Shown here piece after piece: positions 1-6,013 of a stretch of 9,585 bases of DNA. The notes beneath the pieces were generated by a model, which saw only the letters and a list, made by a program, of their open reading frames with translations, did not search any database and was not told the origin of the DNA. Origin of the DNA: Nitrosotalea sp. (GTDB taxonomy: Archaea; Halobacteriota; Syntropharchaeia; Alkanophagales; Methanospirareceae); the NCBI GenBank assembly GCA_020725315.1, contig DYFG01000058.1, positions 1-9,585 on the forward strand, read 5' to 3'. The translations under genes and the position numbers were made by a program. Positions within the stretch are counted from its first letter, which is position 1, and each line of letters starts with the position of its first letter.

Positions 1-2
1 TT

Positions 3-136
3 ACTCCGATTGATCTGTTATACAAATACAGCAAGGTCTACCATTTTGAGATGGGGGGCGTGGTACGATCAACGAGGTTCCAAAGAAGGTAAGGGATTTG
101 GAGGAAAGGCTTAGGTTGAAGATATTCCCTAAGTGA
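3..136 (+). pseudogene. 3' end of an unrecognised coding sequence, apparently frameshifted
   Basis: Two open frames overlap here. Frame 3 runs from the left edge to a TAA at 90-92 and frame 2 runs from about 50 to a TGA at 134-136. Both look protein-like: the first reads YKYSKVYHFEMGG and the second ends EVPKKVRDLEERLRLKIF plus PK, a charged amphipathic helix. A single -1 shift in the run of six G at 53-58 joins them into one continuous C-terminus (FEMGGRGTINEVPKK). This could be a base miscall, a genuine mutation or a slippery site. The family is not recognised and the gene continues off the left edge. The strand choice rests only on composition; the reverse strand gives less convincing peptides. 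Confidence 0.4.
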
Positions 137-150
137 TGCGGAGTTAAGGT

Positions 151-166
151 TATAAAAGATATAATA
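151..166 (+). promoter_or_regulatory. Probable TATA-box region for the CAU tRNA gene
   Basis: An AT-rich stretch (TATAAAAGATATAATA) lies 30-45 bases before the mature tRNA 5' end at 196, in the place expected for an archaeal box A. The area is generally AT-rich, so the exact box cannot be fixed by eye. Confidence 0.4.
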
Positions 167-195
167 TTAAAAGAGTTATTATAGGTTTATTAAGG

Positions 196-270
196 GGGCC
201 TGTAGCTCAGCATGGTTAGAGCGCCCGGCTCATAACCGGGTGGTCAAGGGTTCAAATCCCTTCGGGCCCA
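196..270 (+). tRNA. tRNA with CAU anticodon (elongator Met or Ile2)
   Basis: A full cloverleaf is visible. The acceptor stem pairs GGGCCTG (196-202) with CGGGCCC (263-269), with one G-U pair, and A270 is the discriminator. The D arm is GCTC/GAGC. The anticodon stem CCCGG/CCGGG encloses a 7-base loop with CAT at 231-233. The T arm is AAGGG-TTCAAAT-CCCTT. CCA is not encoded. It is not the initiator: archaeal initiators normally begin A1-U72 and carry three consecutive G-C pairs next to the anticodon loop, whereas this one has G1-C72 and a mixed stem. The acceptor stem resembles tRNA-Ile(GAU), so it may be the agmatidine-modified Ile2 isoacceptor rather than elongator Met. Identity is left open. 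Confidence 0.93.
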
Positions 271-357
271 TCAAACAGATGGCATTAACATAGACTGAAG
301 AAACCCCGAGTAGTGTTCAAAGGCCTGTCACTAAGAGAAATAATTACGAAGTTCTGA

Positions 358-1113
358 TTAGATTAGGTTCTCTATCAGGGTTCGCCCTTCCTCAGATCCA
401 AATAAGGGCAGGTCCCAGAGCTGAACTACCCTGTAGCGTGTAGCAGTAACTCTCTTCGCCGTTCTTGGGTTGTAGCCCTCCTTTTCATACCGTTCCTTAG
501 CAATCAAAACGCCCCTCCTTTGCCATTTTGGCGTCTCATTCAGGTTGATTCCCCTGCGAAAGAGCAGCTCATGCACCTCCATTGCCTTCATGCCCTTCAG
601 TTGCTTCTCAGCCTCCGTTTCACTGAGCCCTGCAGCTCGTAGCTCGTAATATCCATACGCATTAAGGTGATTTCGCCATGCTTCTGCCTGCCGCTGCACG
701 AGATAGCCCCAAACATCTTCCCCTCTGCAAACAGGGATTACCCGCGCATCGAAGGCGAGAGCCTCTTTAAAATCCAGAGCGATGGTAAAAGCACTTGCTA
801 AAAAACCTGCAATTACCGAATCCAGTTTCTCTATCCTTCCTTTAAACGGGACCTGCGCGAAAAAAAGATTTATCTCATCAGAGAAGGTATAAGCGAGTTT
901 TGGATCGAATCCACTCTTCTCAAAGAAGATTTTTGTCGCTTTCACCATTCCCTTTGCGAATCGTTCGTCGTACGGTTTCTCAAAATTGGTTAAGAGATGC
1001 TTGAAGTTCCTTCCGTCAGCACGCACAATCAGCGGAGGATGAGCTTTTATCTCGGCGTATATCTCCTTATCCCCGTTCTTATTGGTAAATCTTCCTCGGT
1101 TCCAAATCTTCAT
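358..1113 (-). CDS. thg1: tRNA-His guanylyltransferase family protein (Thg1)
   Basis: A 251-residue protein of the Thg1 family, which adds nucleotides to tRNA 5' ends in the 3'-to-5' direction. Eukaryotic Thg1 adds G-1 to tRNA-His; archaeal members are known to do templated addition and can repair truncated tRNA 5' ends. The N-terminal metal-binding motif RADGRNF is at residues 31-37 (D33, G34). The second motif, YTFSDEINLFF, is at 75-85 (D79, E80), so the catalytic carboxylates are intact. Family-typical blocks KLDSVIAGFLASAF and PKWQRRGVLI follow, and length is normal. The ATG is 27 bases after the stop of the PRC-barrel gene on the same strand, so the two are probably cotranscribed. No strong ribosome binding site is seen. 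The convergent CAU tRNA ends 87 bases from its stop. The family is confident; the in vivo substrate is inferred. Confidence 0.93.
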   Translation of the reverse strand: MKIWNRGRFTNKNGDKEIYAEIKAHPPLIVRADGRNFKHLLTNFEKPYDERFAKGMVKATKIFFEKSGFDPKLAYTFSDEINLFFAQVPFKGRIEKLDSVIAGFLASAFTIALDFKEALAFDARVIPVCRGEDVWGYLVQRQAEAWRNHLNAYGYYELRAAGLSETEAEKQLKGMKAMEVHELLFRRGINLNETPKWQRRGVLIAKERYEKEGYNPRTAKRVTATRYRVVQLWDLPLFGSEEGRTLIENLI

Positions 1114-1140
1114 CCCAGCGCTCTTTCTTCACGTTCTCTT

Positions 1141-1431
1141 TTATTTACTCTCTTTTGTTCTCTCCGTCTCTTCCTCAGTCTCGCTCTCCATTACTCTTCG
1201 CTTCACATGCTTTATCAGTACTATATCCCCAATTGCCGTTACCCATCGGTAGGGAATGATCACTCCTTTCCTCTTGCCCACGCTGAACGCGTTCGGATTC
1301 ACGTTCTTCACCGCCAATCCTGATATCCGCTTCTCTTTTATGTCGACCGTTACATCTTCTATCTTACCGACGCGTATCCCTCTATCGGTATACAAATCCT
1401 GCCCATATAAGGAAGACAATTCTATTTCCAT
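1141..1431 (-). CDS. PRC-barrel domain protein
   Basis: A 96-residue single-domain PRC-barrel protein. It has the usual pattern of a short start (ELSSLYGQDLYTDRGIRVG), a turn before DVTVDIKEKRISGLAV, then GVIIPYRWVTAIGDIVLI. The last ~15 residues are a Glu/Thr/Lys-rich polar tail (from about 81) outside the barrel. PRC barrels are small beta-barrels used in RNA-processing and photosynthetic proteins; in haloarchaea, stand-alone PRC-barrel proteins (CdpB type) bridge cell-division factors. Whether this one does so cannot be told from sequence. It is first in a likely operon with thg1 and appears leaderless: a TATA-like element lies about 30 bases upstream of the ATG and no ribosome binding site is visible. 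Confidence 0.8.
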   Translation of the reverse strand: MEIELSSLYGQDLYTDRGIRVGKIEDVTVDIKEKRISGLAVKNVNPNAFSVGKRKGVIIPYRWVTAIGDIVLIKHVKRRVMESETEEETERTKESK

Positions 1432-1455
1432 AATGCTATTTATGGATTAGGGGCA

Positions 1456-1466
1456 ATATATATAAT
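1456..1466. promoter_or_regulatory. Shared symmetric TATA element between divergent genes
   Basis: ATATATATAAT centred near 1461 lies about 30 bases from the PRC-barrel ATG (1431, minus) and about 31 bases from the protease ATG (1492, plus). With archaeal transcription starts about 25-27 bases from the TATA centre, both transcripts would begin within a few bases of their start codons. No second AT box is evident in the 60-base gap. A GGATTA direct repeat (1444-1449 and 1471-1476) flanks the element. Confidence 0.55.
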
Positions 1467-1491
1467 TAACGGATTAACCTAAAAAAGAAAG

Positions 1492-2655
1492 ATGCGAACG
1501 TCTATACAGGTTGGTCGAATCATAGGCATACCCATACGATTGCATTTCACCTTTATATTTATACTACCAGTCATTGTGTTGTGGTTTGCGGAAGCTCCCG
1601 GGCCGGTAGGTTTAGGAGAGACCGAGGAACTATCGAGACTTTTCCGCTATTCCTTAGCAGCTTTAGCAGCTTCTCTCTTCTTTCTCTCGTTATTACTCCA
1701 CGAGATCTCCCATTCATATGTTGCGATGAGATACGGGACAAAAATAAGGAGCATTACGCTTTTCATCTTCGGTGGTTTAGCCATGATGGAAGATTTACCA
1801 AGGGAACCAGAGAAGGAATGGAGGATAGCAATTGCGGGACCTTTGATGAGTTTTGCCATTGGGGGAGCATTTCTTTTCACTTATTTTGGTATAAAGACAG
1901 TGAAGTTGGTTATTTACGACCCGTTTACAATCCTAATGTTCAGCATCGGGCTTCTTAATGTGGTATTAGCCACATTTAACCTCTTACCTGCGTTTCCAAT
2001 GGATGGTGGTCGCATTTTAAGAGCTTTTCTTGCAAAAAGAATGCAATTCCTCGAGGCGACGAGGAGAGCAGTGCTCGTCGGGAAGACATTTGCCGTGATA
2101 ATGGGTATAGTGGGATTTATGCCCGATCCTTTTATGCTTTATTCGACTGGGGAAGTGAGAATACTTTTTAACCCTTGGTTAACGCTCATTGCCGTTTTTT
2201 TATACATAGCGGCAACAGAAGAGGAGAGTGCTACGATCATGGTTGCCACGTTAGAGGGGACAAAGGTAAGAAATGTGATGAGAACTGAGAACGCGAGTGT
2301 ACTGGCGGATATGCCAATCACGGAGCTCGCAGAGAAGATGCTTAAGGAGAAGAACGCTGAGTATGCGGTGGTGAGTGACCGTGGTGATTTAAGAGGGCTT
2401 ATAACATTCAGTGAAATTAAGGAGCTGTCAACCGAGCAACGGCACTCTTTAAAGATTTCTGATATAATAAGTCCGGTTGATCGGCTGAGCGCGGTTATCT
2501 CACAAGAGGAAGAAGTAATAGAAGCGCTCAAAAGAATGATAAGAGGCAAAAAGAATATTTTGGCTGTGGAAGAAGAGGGGGGTGGGGAGATCATTGGAGT
2601 TATAACGAAGAGGGATATAGTGATGCATATAGAAATATTGAAAGGGGGTAGTTAA
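1492..2655 (+). CDS. Site-2-type M50 membrane metalloprotease with paired CBS domains
   Basis: A 387-residue intramembrane zinc protease of family M50. The zinc motif HEISH is at residues 70-74 (H70, E71, H74) in a membrane helix, and the second conserved motif, NLLPAFPMDGG, is at 163-173, where D171 is the third zinc ligand. Hydrophobic helices occur around 17-32, 54-75, 110-128, 140-165, 195-208 and 222-238. From about residue 255 to the end there are two CBS repeats (starting KVRNVMRTEN and KISDIISPVD), which usually bind adenosyl nucleotides and would gate the enzyme. Such proteases cleave transmembrane anchors of regulators; no obvious substrate gene is adjacent. The start follows an A-rich tract (AAAGAAAG) with no clear ribosome binding site and is probably near-leaderless. 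It converges with the Pop5 gene, 13 bases between stops. Confidence 0.92.
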   Translation: MRTSIQVGRIIGIPIRLHFTFIFILPVIVLWFAEAPGPVGLGETEELSRLFRYSLAALAASLFFLSLLLHEISHSYVAMRYGTKIRSITLFIFGGLAMMEDLPREPEKEWRIAIAGPLMSFAIGGAFLFTYFGIKTVKLVIYDPFTILMFSIGLLNVVLATFNLLPAFPMDGGRILRAFLAKRMQFLEATRRAVLVGKTFAVIMGIVGFMPDPFMLYSTGEVRILFNPWLTLIAVFLYIAATEEESATIMVATLEGTKVRNVMRTENASVLADMPITELAEKMLKEKNAEYAVVSDRGDLRGLITFSEIKELSTEQRHSLKISDIISPVDRLSAVISQEEEVIEALKRMIRGKKNILAVEEEGGGEIIGVITKRDIVMHIEILKGGS

Positions 2656-2668
2656 ACAAACCAAAGCA

Positions 2669-3034
2669 TTATCGCCGTAGACGGGTTGCCCCTTTTATCG
2701 TACCCGATATCTTGATCACTCGTATGCCAACTCGTGCTCCATTTACCGAATGGATGCATGCTAACGACGCCCTCACTTCCTCGACTTTATCATGAGCACA
2801 TTTCAGGACCCCCACGCCGCTCTTTCCCTCCTCTCTATTGTGGTATTCGATCAGCCGTAACTTAATTTCACTTGCTCCTACATCGCCATATAATGAATAA
2901 ATCGAATCCCATATCTCTTTCAACAGATCCCTCTTATCTATCTCTTGCTCACACATCACTTCAAAGAGGAGATACCTCCTCCTCTCACGAAGCGAAGGCG
3001 GCATATAAAGCAGCACATTCATGGTACTCTTCAT
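2669..3034 (-). CDS. rnp2: Ribonuclease P protein component 2 (Pop5/Rpp14)
   Basis: A 121-residue archaeal Pop5/Rpp14 homologue, which pairs with Rpp30 to activate the RNase P RNA that trims tRNA 5' ends. Family blocks are clear: MPPSLRERRRYLLFEV near the start, EIWDSIYSLYGDVGASE in the middle, and GVLKCAHDKVEEVRASLA followed by RVIKISGTIKGATRLRR at the end. The open frame extends 21 codons further upstream (to 3097), but the start is placed at 3034. There the ATG overlaps the Rpp30 stop as ATGA (3031-3034), and a GAGGTGG site at 3042-3048 lies 7 bases before it. The longer start would put a poorly conserved, Gly/Glu-rich extension on a compact protein. The overlap implies translational coupling and stoichiometric production with Rpp30. 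Confidence 0.93.
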   Translation of the reverse strand: MKSTMNVLLYMPPSLRERRRYLLFEVMCEQEIDKRDLLKEIWDSIYSLYGDVGASEIKLRLIEYHNREEGKSGVGVLKCAHDKVEEVRASLACIHSVNGARVGIRVIKISGTIKGATRLRR

Positions 3035-3699
3035 AGGAGCTCCACCTCTCGGTCCTTCTTCCATCTCTTCTCTAATATGCCCTGGGGGATATCGCATAAC
3101 GCACTCGTAGCCTCCTCCTTACTCATCCCGAAGAGCGCAGCGAGGGCGATCATCTCATGTGGCGCCCTTAAATCGTATATCGAGTGAGCATTGCTGGTTA
3201 ATATCATGGGGGCGTTATATTTCCTCACCAGCTTCAAAGTCTCTCGCATTTTATCAAGGATTCGTGCTCTATCACCTCTTCTGTTGTGAATTAATGCCCC
3301 CAAATTAAAGTCTATTGCAACACCATTTGCCGCAGCATATCTCACTGATACGTGGTTCAGCTCCCCTTCCCCGTTTTCTCCACAGGGATGAGCCAGTATA
3401 TCCACCCGGGAATCCTCTACTGCCGCTCTATTAAGTTTATCATCACCGCCATGAACCACTAAGAGAGGCACTTTTCCCCAGTGGAGCGTTACTTTTCTTT
3501 TCAGTTCAAGAACCGAATTTGCTCTTATCTCTACACCAGTGATGATGAAATTTGACTCCACACGCTCTTTCACACTCTCATTGTGGTTTGTTAGTGCGAT
3601 CCCGGCATAGCCATATCGTTTTGCAACTCTGCGCAGTTCCTCTACTGGTGCATCGGTTTCTGGATATGCATGCACGTTGAGGTCGAAGAAATTGGGCAT
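3031..3699 (-). CDS. rnp3: Ribonuclease P protein component 3 (Rpp30, PHP fold)
   Basis: A 222-residue archaeal Rpp30, a TIM-barrel protein of the PHP superfamily that partners Pop5 in RNase P. The N-terminus FFDLNVHAYPETD is the degenerate PHP metal motif typical of Rpp30. Later blocks include GIALTNHNE, DILAHPCGENGEG, GVAIDFNLGALI, KYNAPMILTSNAHS and the C-terminal DLRAPHEMIALAALFGM; all are characteristic. ATG 3699 is chosen; a GTG immediately upstream (3700-3702) would add one residue. No strong ribosome binding site is seen. It begins 28 bases after the UbiA gene and overlaps the Pop5 start, so the three genes are likely one transcript. Confidence 0.93.
   Translation of the reverse strand: MPNFFDLNVHAYPETDAPVEELRRVAKRYGYAGIALTNHNESVKERVESNFIITGVEIRANSVLELKRKVTLHWGKVPLLVVHGGDDKLNRAAVEDSRVDILAHPCGENGEGELNHVSVRYAAANGVAIDFNLGALIHNRRGDRARILDKMRETLKLVRKYNAPMILTSNAHSIYDLRAPHEMIALAALFGMSKEEATSALCDIPQGILEKRWKKDREVELL
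3042..3048 (-). promoter_or_regulatory. Ribosome binding site fixing the Pop5 start
   Basis: GAGGTGG on the minus strand, 7 bases before the ATG at 3034, is complementary to the archaeal 16S 3' end. It lies inside the Rpp30 coding sequence, which favours the short Pop5 start over the upstream one at 3097. Confidence 0.7.
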
Positions 3700-3727
3700 C
3701 ACACTAATCTAAAGAAGAGGATATAAC

Positions 3728-4621
3728 TTAAAAAGCACCACTTACAAATGCAAATAAGCCAATACCAATTGCTATCAACGTCTCTTTCCTCATATAGTTA
3801 TAGTCTATATCCACTTCTTGCAGCTTGAAACAGGTATGCACCAGGAGCATATCGGCTGCTATAACCGGGAGTAGATAGGCGGGATTGAAGAAGTAAGCGG
3901 TGTGGTACGTGAAAAAGGGTATCACACTCAGTATGAGTGCCAGGGTATAAGAAAAAATCACGACTCTTTTCGCTTTCTCGGTCCCGTATATCCGTGCAAT
4001 ACTCCTTATATTCCTCAGCGTGTCTCCTTTAACATCAGCTATATCCTTCATCACTTCTCGTCCAAAACCTGCGAGGAACGCAATGGAGGAGAGGATCAGG
4101 AGCACCAGTTCTATCCTTCCGGGTTCCACGATTAATCCGCCAAAGATAAAAGGTATTGCCATCGTAAATGCGATATAACCATTACTCACTGCGAGGAATT
4201 CCTTCATTTTCAGGTCGTAAAGAATACCCAAAACCGCTGATATAAGTGCGAAGAGGAACAGAATGGGATTCAAGAACGATGCACAGATAATACCGAGGGT
4301 AGTGGCGAGGATCGCGATGAACAAAGCTTCTTCTCTTCTCAGCACACCTCGCACCAGAGGTCTATCTATTCTCCGGTTCGCAATATCTGATTCCAGATCA
4401 CAAAAATCATTTAACGCAAAGGTGCCTGCCTGAATGAAGAGCGCGGTAAAAAAGCCAAGGAGCGCTATTTGCGAAGGAATCACCAAAGATACACCAAAAA
4501 CCGGCGCTGGTTCATAAATTTTCCCACCAGCGATGATTATCCCGAGTATCACCCCGAGCCCATACATCACTCCGTGTTCTAATCTCGTCAATTCCCAGAG
4601 TGCTTTTATTCTTCGTATCAT
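3728..4621 (-). CDS. ubiA: UbiA-family prenyltransferase, probably digeranylgeranylglyceryl phosphate synthase
   Basis: A 297-residue polytopic membrane prenyltransferase. The first Asp-rich motif is NDFCDLESD at residues 71-79 (N71, D72, D75, D79), followed by RIDRPLVRG. The second is REVMKDIADVKGD at 188-200 (D193, D196, D200). These bind Mg2+ and the prenyl diphosphate. REVMKDIxDVxGD is close to the motif in archaeal digeranylgeranylglyceryl phosphate synthase, which attaches the second geranylgeranyl chain in ether-lipid synthesis; this is the preferred role. Archaea carry further UbiA paralogues (quinone-like or heme-related), so substrate remains an inference. Eight or nine hydrophobic helices are apparent. 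A GGTGA sequence directly abuts the ATG, with no normal spacing. It is first of a likely operon with the two RNase P genes. Confidence 0.8.
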   Translation of the reverse strand: MIRRIKALWELTRLEHGVMYGLGVILGIIIAGGKIYEPAPVFGVSLVIPSQIALLGFFTALFIQAGTFALNDFCDLESDIANRRIDRPLVRGVLRREEALFIAILATTLGIICASFLNPILFLFALISAVLGILYDLKMKEFLAVSNGYIAFTMAIPFIFGGLIVEPGRIELVLLILSSIAFLAGFGREVMKDIADVKGDTLRNIRSIARIYGTEKAKRVVIFSYTLALILSVIPFFTYHTAYFFNPAYLLPVIAADMLLVHTCFKLQEVDIDYNYMRKETLIAIGIGLFAFVSGAF

Positions 4622-4651
4622 TCACCAGAGAAAAATAATAGGTTTTTTCCG

Positions 4652-4680
4652 TAAACGCTTTTGCGAAGCAAAAGGGTTTA
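4652..4680 (-). repeat. 29-base inverted repeat (hairpin) between tRNA-Arg and the UbiA gene
   Basis: Bases 4652-4664 and 4668-4680 form a 13-position stem with a single G-G mismatch and a 3-base loop. The inner seven pairs are CTTTTGC/GCAAAAG. In the minus direction it begins 2 bases after the tRNA-Arg 3' end and ends 30 bases before the UbiA start. No oligo-T follows it in that direction, so it is not a standard terminator. It may be a processing or transcript-stability element, or a dispersed palindrome. Confidence 0.75.
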
Positions 4681-4682
4681 AG

Positions 4683-4754
4683 CGGAGTCGCTGGGATTCG
4701 AACCCAGATCGTCAGGTCCGGAACCTGACAGGATATCCACTACCCCACGACCCC
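4683..4754 (-). tRNA. tRNA-Arg (CCG anticodon)
   Basis: A complete 72-base cloverleaf on the minus strand. The acceptor stem GGGGTCG (4754-4748) pairs with CGACTCC (4690-4684) with one G-U pair; the discriminator is G at 4683. The anticodon stem TCAGG/CCTGA encloses loop TTCCGGA with anticodon CCG (4721-4719), reading CGG codons. The T arm is CTGGG-TTCGAAT-CCCAG. CCA is not encoded. It lies 38 bases downstream of pgk and upstream of the UbiA-Rpp30-Pop5 block on the same strand. Confidence 0.95.
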
Positions 4755-4785
4755 TCCCCCACGGTATTACTAACTCAAACCAGAA

Positions 4786-4796
4786 GATAAAATTAT
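4786..4796 (-). promoter_or_regulatory. Possible TATA box for tRNA-Arg
   Basis: The minus-strand sequence ATAATTTTATC lies 32-42 bases before the tRNA 5' end and overlaps the last codons and stop of pgk. The position suits an archaeal box A giving a short 5' leader. The assignment rests on position and AT content only. Confidence 0.35.
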
Positions 4797-5998
4797 TTTT
4801 CTCTCTTTAAGACCTCTATCCCGGGCAGAGGCTTCCCTAAGAGATATCGCAGGAATGCACCTCCTGCAAGGCTCACATGGGTATGGGCCATCTCTCTTTT
4901 CTCCATTCCCACCTCGCTTATCGCCGCCGATGTATGCCCGCCACCGAGGAGCGAGAATGCATCTGAATTTGAAATCGCTTTAAAAATCTCTCGTGTGCCT
5001 TTTGCAAATTCGTCGTTTTCATAAAACCCCATAGGGCCTTTCATTATCACCGTTCTCGCCTTTCTGATTATCCCCGAATAGGTCTCAATCGTTTTCTCTC
5101 CAATATCGTATATTGGTTGGTTTGGCTTTACCTGCTCCACCGGAACCTCTTCTCTCCTGCCTTCCACCTCAATTGCGACATCCTCGGGATATATGATCTT
5201 ATTACCTGCTTGTTCCAGTATACGTTTAGCTCGACTCACACTCTCCAGAAGGCGTGTATCTACTTTCATCGGGATTATACCGTTCGCATACAAAAAAATA
5301 TTTCCGATAAGACTCGATGTGAGTATACTATCCACTTCCCTCGATTTCAATGCAAAATCTATGATATCAAATACCTCTTCTGGTTTCACGCCGCCCAGAA
5401 CATAAACACACGGTCTTTCTATGCGGTGAACCGCTCTTTCCAGAGCCCCCAGCTCTCGTTCCATCAATCTTCCCACGCCTGCGTCCAACACCATGGGAAA
5501 TCCCACGACGGACGCATGCGCCCGGTGCGCTACCGAGAACGCATCGTTGATGTAAATATCCGCGAGGGGGGCAAGTCTTCTTACAAAAATCGATTTCGCG
5601 TGCTCCTCAGGCGTTTTATCAAGTGTCTCCTCCGCGAGCATCCGCACGTTGTTGAGCAATAAAACGTCACCTTTGTCAAGATTTTTTATCGCTTCTCGCG
5701 CTGCCGGACCAATGATATCATCCACATAGGTCAACTCCACGATCGTGGCGAGCAATTGCGCATGCTGCTCGAGCGGTAGGAAATCATCGCCGCCTGCACG
5801 ACCCTGGTGTGCGAGGATAACAACCTTTGCATTCTTCTCCGAAAGTTCACGTATCGTTCTTGCATTCTCTACAATCCGCTCCTTCATCTGCACTTTACCA
5901 TCTATAACCACGGAGTTGAGATCAGCTCGGAAAAGTACTGTCTTACCCGCTACATCGAAATCATCCAGGGTCAAAAAGTCTTTTAACTCTTCACTCAT
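4793..5998 (-). CDS. pgk: Phosphoglycerate kinase, archaeal type
   Basis: A 401-residue cytoplasmic phosphoglycerate kinase, interconverting 1,3-bisphosphoglycerate + ADP and 3-phosphoglycerate + ATP. Substrate-binding motifs are present: LFRADLN at residues 22-28 (R24, D26, N28; classically RVDFN), LAHQGR, NDAFSVAHRAHAS with H158, VLGGVKPEE, MKGPMGFYEN and the nucleotide-loop GGGHTSAA from 352. The GGGHTS form, in place of bacterial GGGDS/T, marks it as archaeal. It follows gap by 15 bases, so the two catalyse consecutive steps from one transcript. An AAGGAGG sequence directly abuts the ATG with zero spacing, which is unusual; the site may work differently, or the short intergenic gap may rely on re-initiation. 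Length is normal and no key residue is missing. Confidence 0.96.
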   Translation of the reverse strand: MSEELKDFLTLDDFDVAGKTVLFRADLNSVVIDGKVQMKERIVENARTIRELSEKNAKVVILAHQGRAGGDDFLPLEQHAQLLATIVELTYVDDIIGPAAREAIKNLDKGDVLLLNNVRMLAEETLDKTPEEHAKSIFVRRLAPLADIYINDAFSVAHRAHASVVGFPMVLDAGVGRLMERELGALERAVHRIERPCVYVLGGVKPEEVFDIIDFALKSREVDSILTSSLIGNIFLYANGIIPMKVDTRLLESVSRAKRILEQAGNKIIYPEDVAIEVEGRREEVPVEQVKPNQPIYDIGEKTIETYSGIIRKARTVIMKGPMGFYENDEFAKGTREIFKAISNSDAFSLLGGGHTSAAISEVGMEKREMAHTHVSLAGGAFLRYLLGKPLPGIEVLKREK

Positions 5999-6013
5999 CC
6001 TCCTTACCCATCT

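Noticed and set aside
196..270. Initiator tRNA-Met
   Set aside because: Lacks the A1-U72 end and the three consecutive G-C pairs next to the anticodon loop.
2139..2594. 151-codon open frame antisense to the CBS domains
   Set aside because: Ser/Ile-rich composition typical of an antisense shadow; the sense strand encodes a clear M50-CBS protein.
3035..3097. Upstream start adding 21 residues to Pop5
   Set aside because: The ATG at 3034 has an ATGA overlap with the Rpp30 stop, a well-placed GAGGTGG, and the protein then begins where the family does.
5117..5662. 181-codon open frame antisense to pgk
   Set aside because: Low-complexity, His/Cys/Tyr-rich translation with no family features, fully inside a strong pgk match.
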